Shown: in pieces, positions 1 to 9,945 of the stretch
Numbering within the stretch: position 1 is the first letter of the stretch
Layout: each line of letters starts with the position of its first letter
Origin: Sebastes aleutianus
Taxonomy: Eukaryota; Chordata; Actinopteri; Perciformes; Sebastidae
NCBI GenBank assembly: GCA_916700875.1
Contig: CAKAKS010000066.1
Span: forward strand, 20,079,490-20,143,489
Direction: 5' to 3'
DNA: 64,000 nt
The notes under the pieces: model-generated
Database searches by the model: none
What the model saw: the letters and a program-made list of their open reading frames with translations, nothing else
Told to the model about the DNA's origin: nothing
Translations under genes and position numbers: made by a program

Positions 1-701
1 CAACGGAAAGTTAAGATATACAATGTTTTAAGCACATTTGATAAGATGATAATGATGATGAACTTAAATCAGTCATACACTGTCAATAACCCTCTAACAC
101 CTAAATATCCACTGCTGCCATTATAGATTGTAATTTTACAGTTTTTAATGCACAACATTTTATAGTATGTATGTATCATCTATCAATGTCAATATAAACA
201 CTGTACATAATCATCCAGTCCATGTATATCCACCATTTATTTCTTTGCACTATTTGTATTGTTTACAGCTTACAGAACACTTGACTTATATATGGTCATT
301 GGTACTTTTTATATGTATTTATATAATATTTATATATACCTATTTTTTCACTACTTATGTACATAACAGCCCTGGCTATCTTTTACCTTTATGTGTCCAG
401 CTTTGTTGTCCTTGTCCCTAGCTGTTATTTCTATTTCTGTGTAAGTACATCGAGAGAGATGCATGTTTGAGCACTCGACCTGCAGCTGTAGTACAGAGCC
501 AACAAATCATTTTAGGTCTGTTAATATGAATGCCTGGTAACTTGAGAAACTGTCGATACATTTCAGAGAATAAAATATAGCACCATTTGTGTCAAATCAA
601 ACAGGGTTGTTGAAAATGTGTAAATTACACCCCAACGGTGAATTATTGTTTTTTGTTGTGCCATAATAGCAATTGATTTTTTTCTGTGTTTTCTCCTGCA
701 G
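1..701 (+). other. riok2: riok2 intron, 3' part
   Basis: This AT-rich stretch carries no convincing exon and runs up to the polypyrimidine tract and AG acceptor at 700-701. It is read as the downstream part of a riok2 intron whose donor lies outside the window. Short open frames here have no recognisable protein character. Confidence 0.7.
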
Positions 702-1288
702 AGACTCGGACAGTCTTCTACAAATGGCAGAACACAGGAGGACGAGGACAGACAGTGAGGGTACAATGGGCAGCAGAGGGAGCTGCTCTACGATACCTCC
801 AGTAAGTAAAACGCAGACACACATGGCTGTCTGCAGTATACAAGGGTCAAGGCGAGAGCGAGGGACACTACCATAACAAAATACAAGCACGTTTGGACAT
901 TTCACCAGAAGTAGCAATCCTGGTACACAGTTTTGACAGAAACTGAAATGTCCTGTAGGTGTTGCTAAAGAGCTTTCACATGGTGTTGCAGTTTGTCAAA
1001 GAATGTGAGGGGAGACTCGTGGCAGAGACGACATGTCTACATGCTGTTGTGTCTGCCTTGCAGAGACAGACAGTGCGTACATTCGTCTGTAGTAACCTGC
1101 TGCCGTTGTTTTTGTGTGTGCTGCAGGAGGTAGTCCGTCAGAAGGTGCGGAGGCAGCTCACCCAACAGCAGAAGGCGTCACAGAGGAGACGTCTGCAGAA
1201 GGGAGAAGCCAACTTGGTGACCGAATCCAGGAGAGAGAACCAAAATAACATCAAGTCCAGCATGGATAGCGCCTCCTTCTGGGGGTAG
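702..1288 (+). CDS. riok2: RIO kinase 2, C-terminal end (partial gene)
   Basis: These are the last two coding exons, 702-801 and 1127-1288, of a gene entering from the left. The first starts after the AG at 700-701 and ends at a GTAAGT donor. The second starts after CTGCAG and ends at the TAG at 1286-1288. The final exon encodes a basic stretch followed by KGEANLVT and a terminal SASFWG, which I recognise as the conserved C-terminal signature of RIOK2. RIOK2 is an atypical serine kinase/ATPase needed for late cytoplasmic maturation of the 40S ribosomal subunit. The kinase domain lies outside the window. The penultimate exon is acidic, serine-rich and poorly conserved, as expected for the region between kinase and tail. 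Adjacency to lix1 in the same orientation supports the call, since RIOK2 and LIX1 are neighbours in other vertebrates. Confidence 0.9.
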
Positions 1289-1609
1289 ATGGGACTGAAG
1301 AGATGGACAGACGGAATTCATGTCAACGGGCTTTTTGTTTGCTTTGTGCTGCGTGATCCCTCTGCTCCTTTTGTTTTGAAGAGTTGAAAACACATGATAG
1401 TTGATGGAAAAACTCAGCAAAAACTCAACTGCTCCATACTGATATGGAAAATACACGAGAGAAGAGTGAAAACAAACTTTGTATTCAGGAAATCACAACA
1501 CTGTCAAGTAAGAAGACAAGCTGTTTTTCTATTTGAACTCTAGTGAACTATCACGTTCAGCATACAGTCTAATGTAAATATTGACTATGTATAACAAAGC
1601 TGTTTGATA

Positions 1610-1615
1610 ATTAAA
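1610..1615 (+). terminator. riok2: riok2 polyadenylation signal (ATTAAA)
   Basis: An ATTAAA hexamer lies about 320 nt after the riok2 stop and is followed within 30 nt by a GT-rich run, the usual arrangement for cleavage and polyadenylation. This makes the 3' UTR about 1289-1630. Confidence 0.6.
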
Positions 1616-1630
1616 CCATTTAAACATTAC

Positions 1631-2902
1631 TGACGTGGTGTGTTTTTCTCTGTTTATTCAAAAGAATGGTTTAAGAAAGACATTTTTCTGTTCATATGCA
1701 CCTGTACTAAATATGCTTGCTAGTCAAGTGAGCACATTCTAGTTAGTTGATACTCGCATATCAAAAGACAAACAGAAACCTATTGAGTAACTTTTGTTAT
1801 TAGTGTAGTTTCAAGTTCATTTTGGGTATACTGCTGACAGTGACTGACGTGAGTGTGGATTCAAGAATCAAACAGAATGCAAGTTCATGAACAGCTTTTA
1901 TTTATGCTGAACCCCCGTGGTTCAAAGGTCCCCCAACTATTCTGGTAGTTTGAATAGATCGCTACCTCCACCCTCCCAGCAACCAATCAAAAAAGTGGAG
2001 ACTGACACAAGCATGTGGGAACAAACATGCTCCAGAACACACCAATACACTCAGCACGAAATAGACACGCATACCCCTTCACTCTGTCACGCTGACACGA
2101 CTCAACTGAGCCATCATGACATGTAAAAGATGAGAAAGCAGAGGACTTTGGAGCTAAGAAACCACTTCTTTCTCAGAATTTGGTTCATTTATGTGTAAGA
2201 GGCTTTCAGGGAGCGGGTGAATTCAGACTTGAACAATGGCCATTCATATTGAAGAGGGTGAATGGAGCTCAGACCCTGGGCTCCGTGGGCTCGAATTAGT
2301 GTGTGAAGTCAAACCCCCACACATCTTAGACTCTACATGTTGGGTAGAATTGTCCACTTGTATTTCATATAAAAAGAAGCATCCAGTCTTACACCTTTCT
2401 ACAGAAAAAAAAATATATTTTTCCTCTTCCTTGAGGAGGTACATTGTACCATCTGTGGTTCAACTTGGCAACTTTGTGCAGGTCTTTAACTATCCGACTC
2501 TGTTCAGGGATTAGCCAGCTGCACGGCCCGAGGGGAGGGGCTCAGCATTCCAGCTCTGCACCTCTGTGTGTATGTGTGTGTGTGTGTGTGTGCATGTGTG
2601 CATGTGTAGAAAGAGTGAGGGGCCCTCTGAGCTAATTGGCAGCGAGGGTGACAAAGGTGGTCCGCTTCAAAAGAGAAGCCCTGGTGGGATGTTCACACAG
2701 GAGGGGAGAGAGGGAGAGTGGAGGGGCTTTCAGATTCTGAGTTTATTCCTTATGACGTTCCCATCCTGAGCTGTGATGGCGGTGATGGCGGTGGTGGTGG
2801 TTGCTCATTTCTAGGGTCATGTGTTTCTGTTTTGATGGAGCATTTTGATGAGAAAAAAAGTGGACTGATAGTGTTTGAGGCAGCTGTGGAAGTAAACACT
2901 GG
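1631..2902. other. riok2-lix1 spacer and lix1 5' flank
   Basis: No exon is recognised here. There is a short TG-rich run near 2571-2606. The lix1 promoter and 5' UTR should lie in the right half, but no clear TATA or initiator decides the start site. Confidence 0.5.
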
Positions 2903-5900
2903 ATGAAGATGAATAGAGTGGAAGTGGAGGAGAGCATCATGTCGTACCTGTCCCAGAGTGAGACTGACACCAGCCCCAAAGACTGTGAGTAACTGAGAGG
3001 CTTTGTGAGAAACTTAATGTTAGTTTCAACAGGAAATGGACACATCTTTTTGTTTTAGATATCAGAATCAAACTGTTAAAGTTGATACAACTCTGCTAAC
3101 ATTAGTGATACAAAAACAGACAAGCAATTCATTGATTTCTCTTTGTTATATTTCCTGCAAAGTATTCCTCCAACAAGTGTCAGTCAACGTATCCCTGCTG
3201 CCACAGACTGAGCTGAGTGAATAGTTGGCAGACTGTGAAGGACACAGGAAACTTTAAAACCTGTTTCAGGGTCAGAAAAAGCTCAAAGGGTTACAAAATG
3301 CTGATTTGTATAAGTTATGGAGTGGCACTTACAGCTCCTAATTCTACTTAAATAAACAATGTCTGGGAATGCTGATTTACAGATGTCTGGCTGCTATAAT
3401 TTATGTTAACAGTGACACATATTTTTACAGGTTTACTCAGCACGAGTCTAAAAGAAACCTTTCACTTCTGATGATAACACAGAAGAGTTATCAGGAATAT
3501 TTTACATATTCAAATTAAATCATGATTGATGAAATGTGTTAATTAACTCTGCAACAGATTACTTGATGTTGTGGTATGCTTTCATGTGTCCATATTATAT
3601 GCTTGCAGTGAATGTAGTGGCCATGCTCCATAACTTCTGGGAGCAGAGGCAGACGGATCAGTTTAACGGTTCCTCCAGTGAATCAGATGGTTCTGTCGGG
3701 GACGCAGCCGTCCAGACTGACAGCTTGCTTCTGTACGAGTCTGCTCCGTCCCCTGGTCCTCCATACATCTGCTATGTCACCCTCCCTGGAGGGAGCTGCT
3801 TTGGTAACTATAAGGTGTGTTTATCATCATCTGTGCTGTCTGGCATGATTTCTACATTTAGTAGTTAATCTAACATGCCTGCACTGTGTCAATGAGACAC
3901 CAGTTGTCCTTCATGTGAAGTTAGAAGAACACACACTTGACAAAAAAATAAGCTAAAAGTTAGTATTTTAAAGATACATGATGCAGGTGATGTTTCTGTC
4001 TTTATAAGGAAATTGCAGAAAGCATGGAAATTGAAACATCAGTTGTAAATGTAATAAAAAAATGTCATAATTTAGTTTGGTATTCTATGTAAATGACTAG
4101 TGTGGCTGTTGTTTACACACATGAACATAGTAATAATACCGTTTAATCTGCAATGGCTTCTCTTCATTTTTCTGCAGCAGCACAGAATAGACTAAATTAT
4201 AAAATAATAAAACAACACAGATTCAAGTTATTTTTCTGACCAAAAGCATTTGTTTTCTTACATCAAGTTTCACATTCAGAGGTGGGTGCTTACAAGCAAC
4301 ACTTGAAGGTCATTCGGCAGGGATAAACACCCAGTCACACACACTTTTAAGGTTGATTTAAATTGATGCCGTTCTGTTTAAATCCAACAATGCGTCTCAA
4401 TGGGCTCATTGTGACCCAGACAGCAGCCCCCCAGCTCAGAGAAGGCATGTGATTGGTTATCTGTGAATGCCTCTAATGTTCTAATCTCATTGGTGAATTG
4501 AGTTCTGATCCCATGATTAACTGTAATGAAGTGTAAAATCATCATTTAACTAAGACTGGGCGCCCATTTACAGACAGAACTCATAGGCTCACATATATCA
4601 GCAGTGCCAGAAACTTCTGTTTGAAGTGACAAAGTTTCACATCTATTTTTGACATTTTACCCCTTCATGCTCATTATCTCTTCATCCACAGGTGTGTGAC
4701 ACTCAGGCAGAGGCTCGGAGGGATGCAGCTCGCGTGGCCCTGATGAACTCACTAGTGAACGAGCTGCCGTGTCGACGCATCAACGCTCAGTTCATCACTC
4801 AGAGTTTGCAGCAGGCGGCCACAGACAGTGCTGTGAGTGTGAGCCAGCACAAATACACCGTGTTGCACCTTAAGCAAGAATTTAGTCTTAACATGAATGC
4901 TGACTTGAACTGTTGTGTCTCCATAAAGGTCTCTGTAGAAGACGCTTGTGATTCAAGCACCAGTATAGGAACCTACAGTCTGCTGCTCCACTCCTACATA
5001 GGAAGGACCATGCTGGAGTTCCAGGTTAAACATAAAGCCTATTTTGCAAAATGTTATTTTTCTCTAGCTGTGCTCATAAATCATGTGGTAATTGCATGAA
5101 AGATCTATTTACTTCAAACGATTCAGGCGGGTACTTTTCCCGCTAAGGGATCTTAAATAGTGTATTTATAATTGGAGCCTAAATTAAAACATTATCATTT
5201 TACAAAATTTTGAATTATGAAGCCAAACATAACAAGAATCACAACCACTGGGTGGTAATTCCACCCTCCGTTGTTATCGTTACCCCCCTAGTGTGCTTTT
5301 GCTCATTTATTCCCATTCCATCTCACTTTCAGTTAGACCCAGGCACGGAGTCATGGTATGAAACACCTAATATGTCTACCTTTGTGCAAATAAGCATATG
5401 TCTGCAGGCACAGGGTTATTAGCAGGAGGAAATGGGTTCATTATCATTCCTATGGCTCATAGAGATGAAAAGCTTCCAAGTAATACACACACCTCCATAC
5501 GTGCATACATGTACATGCACAGACAATGAAATGCTTTCACACATGCACATTCAAATCTCTGCACACACGGCATCAACCAGAAGGTACGCAGCTGTCAGTG
5601 CTTCAGATCATTTACACAGGAGGTGTTGGATGGTTTGGTAGTCATGCAGAATCATGAACAGGTAGCGTAGGCCAGATGGGAACAGAGTAAACAGGCCATC
5701 AGATACAACATGGACTTCAACCCCGGACAAATTATGTGTTATGTTTTCCATCTGTGCCTCATTAGGTCAATTTCAGTTAATGTATAGATTTTCTCTGTTT
5801 CACTATAGCTCTTAACACGTGGCAGCTGTTCAGCCAGACTGTGTTTTAGAAATCAGGGTGAAACCTACCTGGTGCATAAAGATTTACAATAGCTTTTCAA

Positions 5901-6049
5901 ACTAATCATCCACAGTTTAGTTGTGGATTCAAGAATAATACGTTATCTTTGTCAGACCTACGTACACAGAGCTGAATGTTTGGGTTTGTTATTCAAGTCA
6001 TTACTCATGGGGTTGCACAAGACTTCCTCTCTCTCCGTCTCATCCTCAC

Positions 6050-6106
<57 letters not shown>

Positions 6107-6776
6107 CTCACCCTTTTTCTCCCCCTCTCTTTCCCTGTGTAGGAGATGATGACAATTTTCCAGTTGTTACAGTGGAATGGGACACTGAAGGCTCTGAGGG
6201 AAAAGCAGTGCTCTCGACAGGTACAGGACATATCTCATCCCTGGTTTCAGCTAACTTTGATAAAGCATCTGCTGCTACAAACTATGATTGCGTATGTTCT
6301 TTCCTCCCCCCCAGAGTGTGATTTCCTATTACTCTCAGCGAGGACTTGACGAGTGTATGCGCAGCAGCATGGCTCTGGATTGGCTCGGGCGGGAGCAGAG
6401 GTCACCGGGGCGACTCGGGGAGGAGCTGCAGGTGGCGCAGAGGGAGCTGGTGTTGGCCCGCCGTCGAGGCGTAGAGCTGCGCTACAACAAGGAAAAGACA
6501 GAGATCCTCAGCTTGGCTCTGAGTCAAGCATACATTCACCACACACCTGAGGCCTTCAGCGAGGCGCCGGGTCACACGTACAAGCACGAACAACTTCCTT
6601 TACACACATTATACAGCCAGGACACAGAAGTCCAGATAACCCCACCCTGCAGTCCCTCACCAACCCACCATAAAAACACAAAGCAAACAGTCTGTCAAAC
6701 CTCTGGCAAATACATGCCCCCTAACACTCCTTCACCGTGCTCACAGCAGAATTATGTGCCTTTAAATGACTTTTAG
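2903..6776 (+). CDS. lix1: LIX1 (limb expression 1) protein
   Basis: Six coding exons: 2903-2984, 3609-3814, 4692-4832, 4929-5024, 6143-6220 and 6315-6776, all GT-AG and in phase, giving 354 aa. Diagnostic stretches are NVVAMLHNFWEQ, PPYICYVTLPGGSCFG, EARRDAARVALMNSL, TMLEFQ, IFQLLQWNG and MALDW. These match LIX1 more closely than its paralogue LIX1L, for example MTIFQ and VISYYSQ. LIX1 folds partly like a double-stranded-RNA-binding domain (about residues 65-115 here). It has been linked to limb and gut mesenchyme development and to motor-neuron survival (feline spinal muscular atrophy). The N-terminus is short and unlike the mammalian one; two in-frame ATGs (2903 and 2909) are possible starts. 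The C-terminus runs about 60 residues beyond the mammalian end in a Pro/Ser/Thr-rich tail. A (CT)n run sits upstream of the exon 5 acceptor. Confidence 0.93.
6052..6103 (+). repeat. (CT)n microsatellite in lix1 intron
   Basis: About 25 uninterrupted CT units end 39 nt before the acceptor at 6142 and extend that intron's polypyrimidine tract to roughly 100 nt. Confidence 0.95.
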
Positions 6777-7625
6777 ACTGAAGCAGAAGGTAGAGGATGG
6801 AATAAAGTTGTCATTTGACTGCGAACGAGCTAAAACTGCCACTGGACATATCATGCATGGTGATGGTCTTAAGAGAGTTACAAATGTTGTGTTAAATTGT
6901 GTAGTAATAATGTTCTAACCTTATTAACACACTTTTGTGACTATAGAATTTAAATATGTATGTAGCCTAATGTATTTACAACTTTAACCACAGGAAACAC
7001 AGCATTCAAACTATTTAAATCTATTTGCAGGAAATATAGTTGAACTGTAGCAGTGACCATCTATTATTGTGCAAAGAGCACTCTACTGCCTTAGCTTTTA
7101 TACATTTCCAATTATGTTGTCTCTTTGATAAGTATACCATGATACACAATGTCTCTTGTAACTAAAAATACAGGAGATATAGCCTATAAATTGCTTCATC
7201 TACCAGCAGCTCAGTACTTCTCCATGCCTCACTCTTCCTTTCTTCTCCTCTGTCTAGCATGTCATCTGGCGTGTCAACTTCCTAAACGGAAAAATTACTC
7301 ATCAGGGTGATTCAGGATGCTGACTGACTGTGTGACATGGTGCATGACGTGTTGGTTGGATGCCATGACAGAGAGTCTGTTGTGATTGTGACACATTTAT
7401 TTGATAATGTCAAAGAGCAGTTGGATTTAAAATACAATCTGGTTTGTAAGGAGATTCGTATCAACTGAAGCTATAATAATAAGAACCAGCACTTACTATA
7501 TTCCTCATGATGAAATGCATACTGACTTAGTGTATTCGATCATCTTTGGATTGTTTGGGCAGAGGGAGTGAATGCATTTTAAAGGGAAAATGTTTTTTTT
7601 TTAACAAGTGTAATATGAATTTGTA

Positions 7626-7631
7626 AATAAA
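7626..7631 (+). terminator. lix1: lix1 polyadenylation signal (AATAAA)
   Basis: An AATAAA lies about 850 nt after the lix1 stop at 6776 and is followed by T/G-rich sequence. The 3' UTR would be about 6777-7650. I see no other gene in this AT-rich stretch. Confidence 0.6.
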
Positions 7632-7990
7632 TATTTTTCTGTGACTAATGACCTGCCTGTGAATTCATATGAACACTACTGGAGAGGGTAATGCACCTTT
7701 TAAAGTGTAATCTATTACAGACTACATGATTGAGAAATTATTAACTGTAATGTTTGTGAAGGTTCTCAGTCATGGGTAGGGTCAGGTCATGGTATCCGAG
7801 TAAGGGTTAAATCAGCAGCAACTGCCAAGAAGCTTCTTCAGTTCTGTCCAGAAGTGAAGAAGCTTCAGAGTAAATAGCCATGACACCAGATCACAGGATA
7901 GGTCAGCTTTTAAGGTTTATTATACCAACTCTGAAGTGGGGATGGCTGTTTATCTGTGTGATCGACTTGTCTTGATTTGATCTTGTAGGC

Positions 7991-8712
7991 CAGGGGTCAG
8001 CAACCTGCGACTGTGGAGCCACATGCGGCTCTTCAGCCCCTCTCCAGTGGCTCCCTGTGGATTTTTTAAAAAATAAGTGGAAATGAATAACTTTATTTGT
8101 TTACATTTTCAATTTTATTTATCATTGTTGTAATCTATGGTACGATGGTACGACAGAGTATTAGGGCCACAGTGAGGAAAAAAAATAAATCTGAGATTTC
8201 AAGAATAAAGTCATAATATTATGAGAATAAAGTCCTAGATTTACGAGAAAAAAAGTTGTAGTATTATGAGAATGAAGTCATAATATTATAAAGTAGTAAA
8301 TTTACGTGTTATTTTCTTTTTTTCTCTCTCCCTCTGACCTTATTCTTGTAATATTACAACCTTTTTTTCGTAGTTATGACTTTATTTTCGTACCATTATG
8401 ACTTTTTTCTCGTAATATTACAACTTTTTTATCGTAATATTAGTACTTTATTCTCGTACCATTATGACTTTTTTCTCGTAATATTATGACTTTATTCTGG
8501 AAATCTCAGATGTTTTTTTCCCTCAATGTGGCCCTAATCCATAGTACATCTGCACTTTGGCCCTCACTGCATTAGACTTATATACTATATACTTAGACTT
8601 TAAGCTGTGTTACCTTCATCACAATGCTCAAATGTTTTGCGGCTCCAGACAGATTTTTTAAAAATTTTATTTGGCCTAAAATGTCTCTTTTGATAGTAAA
8701 GGTTGACCCCTG
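7991..8712. mobile_element. hAT-type non-autonomous transposon
   Basis: The left end reads CAGGGGTCAGCAACC and the right end, read inward on the other strand, CAGGGGTCAACC, a typical hAT terminal inverted repeat. The flanking 8-mers are TTGTAGGC (7983-7990) and ATGTAGGC (8713-8720), a target duplication with one mismatch. No transposase frame is present. Part of the interior (8161-8537) is a second, nested element. Confidence 0.85.
8161..8537. mobile_element. Foldback element nested in the hAT copy
   Basis: The ends TTAGGGCCACAGTGAGG and CCTCAATGTGGCCCTAA form an inverted repeat that continues into ATCTGAGATTTC/GAAATCTCAGAT. The interior is made of degenerate ~20-bp units containing CATAATATTATGAG and GTAATATTAC. 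One arm carries them in one orientation and the other in the complement, so the whole can fold into an imperfect hairpin. It interrupts the hAT element. Confidence 0.75.
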
Positions 8713-8776
8713 ATGTAGGCTATACTGGTATACATTATTTGTTCTCAGGTTTCACTTGCAAAACACATTTTGATAT

Positions 8777-8870
8777 CATGATATTCATGAATGAATATGG
8801 CTTCCTGAATCCTATTACATTCAGCAGTAACTGAGTATAATTCATCTGTAGCATCTGTAACCTTGTCATA
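8777..8870 (+). repeat. Direct repeat, copy 1 (flanks a retroelement)
   Basis: This block, beginning CATGATATTCATGAATGAAT, is repeated almost exactly at 9183-9283. The two copies bracket the retroelement-like insertion 8871-9182. Confidence 0.85.
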
Positions 8871-9182
8871 ATACAATCCTTTATTAGTCCCGCAGTGGGG
8901 AAATTTGCAGTGTACAGCAGCAAAGGGGATAGTGCAAAAAACAAGATGCATCAGCTAACACAGTAAAAAAAGAAGAGCTAAAGAAAGTGTAACAAAATAT
9001 GAACCATTTAAATAGAAGCTAGTATAAAAATAGTAGCAGTATATACAGTATTGATAATAAACAGACTATTAACAAAATTGCACAAGTGGAAAATGATATT
9101 GCACATTGAGAATAAATGAATGAATGAAATTCCACCTGAAAACATTGCACAGTATATATTACACCTGAGTAGTAATAATGAT
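8871..9182 (-). mobile_element. Short non-LTR retroelement tail, family 1
   Basis: The sequence CCTTTATTAGTCC-CAGTGGGG, then AGTGTACAGCAGCAAAGGGG, recurs at 63145 with the same downstream order (AACCATTTAAATAGAAG, AGTATATACAGTATTGA, AAATTGCACAAGTG, GAATGAATGAAATTCCACCTG). Orientation is inferred from related copies whose pentanucleotide tails adjoin the CTTTATTA end. The family name is not known to me. Confidence 0.7.
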
Positions 9183-9283
9183 CATGATATTGCAATTCAT
9201 GAATGAATATGGCTTCCTGAATCCTATTACATTCAGCAGCAACTGAGTATAATTCATCTGTAAGCATCTGTAGCCTTTCATAA
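9183..9283 (+). repeat. Direct repeat, copy 2
   Basis: Near-identical to 8777-8870 (shared run ATATGGCTTCCTGAATCC and onward), with a few small indels. It closes the duplication around the retroelement. Confidence 0.85.
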
Positions 9284-9350
9284 AACTGTGCTGTTGTTGT
9301 TTCTGTCCTTAGTTTGGTCTCTCTGGCTCTCCGTAGAGAGGTGGAGTAGA

Positions 9351-9360
9351 GTCACGTGGT
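9351..9360 (+). promoter_or_regulatory. epg5: CLEAR-like E-box upstream of epg5
   Basis: The sequence GTCACGTGGT contains a CACGTG core and matches 8 of 10 bases of the TFEB/TFE3 CLEAR consensus GTCACGTGAC. It lies about 590 bp before the epg5 start codon, next to a relatively GC-rich block that is probably the promoter or first untranslated exon. Function is inferred; isolated E-boxes are common by chance. Confidence 0.45.
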
Positions 9361-9403
9361 CACAGATTGTGAATGCGGAGTTCCTGGAAGAAAAACAAAA
9401 CAA

Positions 9404-9547
9404 ATGCCAGCTGACCAGCAGCAGACGAGGCTACCGCCGCCTGCATCTCCAGTAGACGTGTTGACATCTTATTCTGATCATGTGAGCAACAATACGGACA
9501 ACTTAAAGCAGCTGGTGAATCTATTACTAAAGAGAAAGACAGCGTAA
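9404..9547 (+). other. Possible upstream ORF in the epg5 leader (47 codons)
   Basis: An ATG at 9404 opens 47 codons to the stop at 9545-9547. The peptide starts MPADQQQTRLPPPASP and ends LKRKTA. It resembles no protein I recognise. The start context is weak (C at -3). It sits between the CLEAR-like box and the epg5 start codon, so it could be a leader uORF or chance. Confidence 0.25.
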
Positions 9548-9945
9548 CGACCCAACAAGCTACGCGTTAGCTTATCATATCTTAGCCTCGGTTTGACTCA
9601 GTTTAATCAGCAGGAAACTGGTTTCGTTTTCCTGAAAATGTATTCTCTGTTTACTCTAAGAGCCATGCTAGTTGTTGCCTCGCTGTCCTCCGACAGTGAC
9701 TTTGCTCTACGGGACATACAAAAGTGTTTTGTTTACAACCCGTGACAGTGTTTATCTTGTCAACACAGCCAGCCACAGCCAGCTGCTTATCACAAGGACA
9801 GACCTCACCAGCTAGATAGCTCTTACAGCTAATGGTGGCTTGTTTGTGTGGATCCAGCTTAACATATGAGCATCGTTTCCTCCAGGAGACATCTCAGTCA
9901 GCTGTGTGTCTGTGTGATCTGAGCTGATGTGAGCAGACACTAAGG

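Noticed and set aside
6288..6314. N-terminal extension of the lix1 last exon frame
   Set aside because: The frame runs through the polypyrimidine tract and the AG acceptor at 6313-6314; homology starts at SVISYYSQ.
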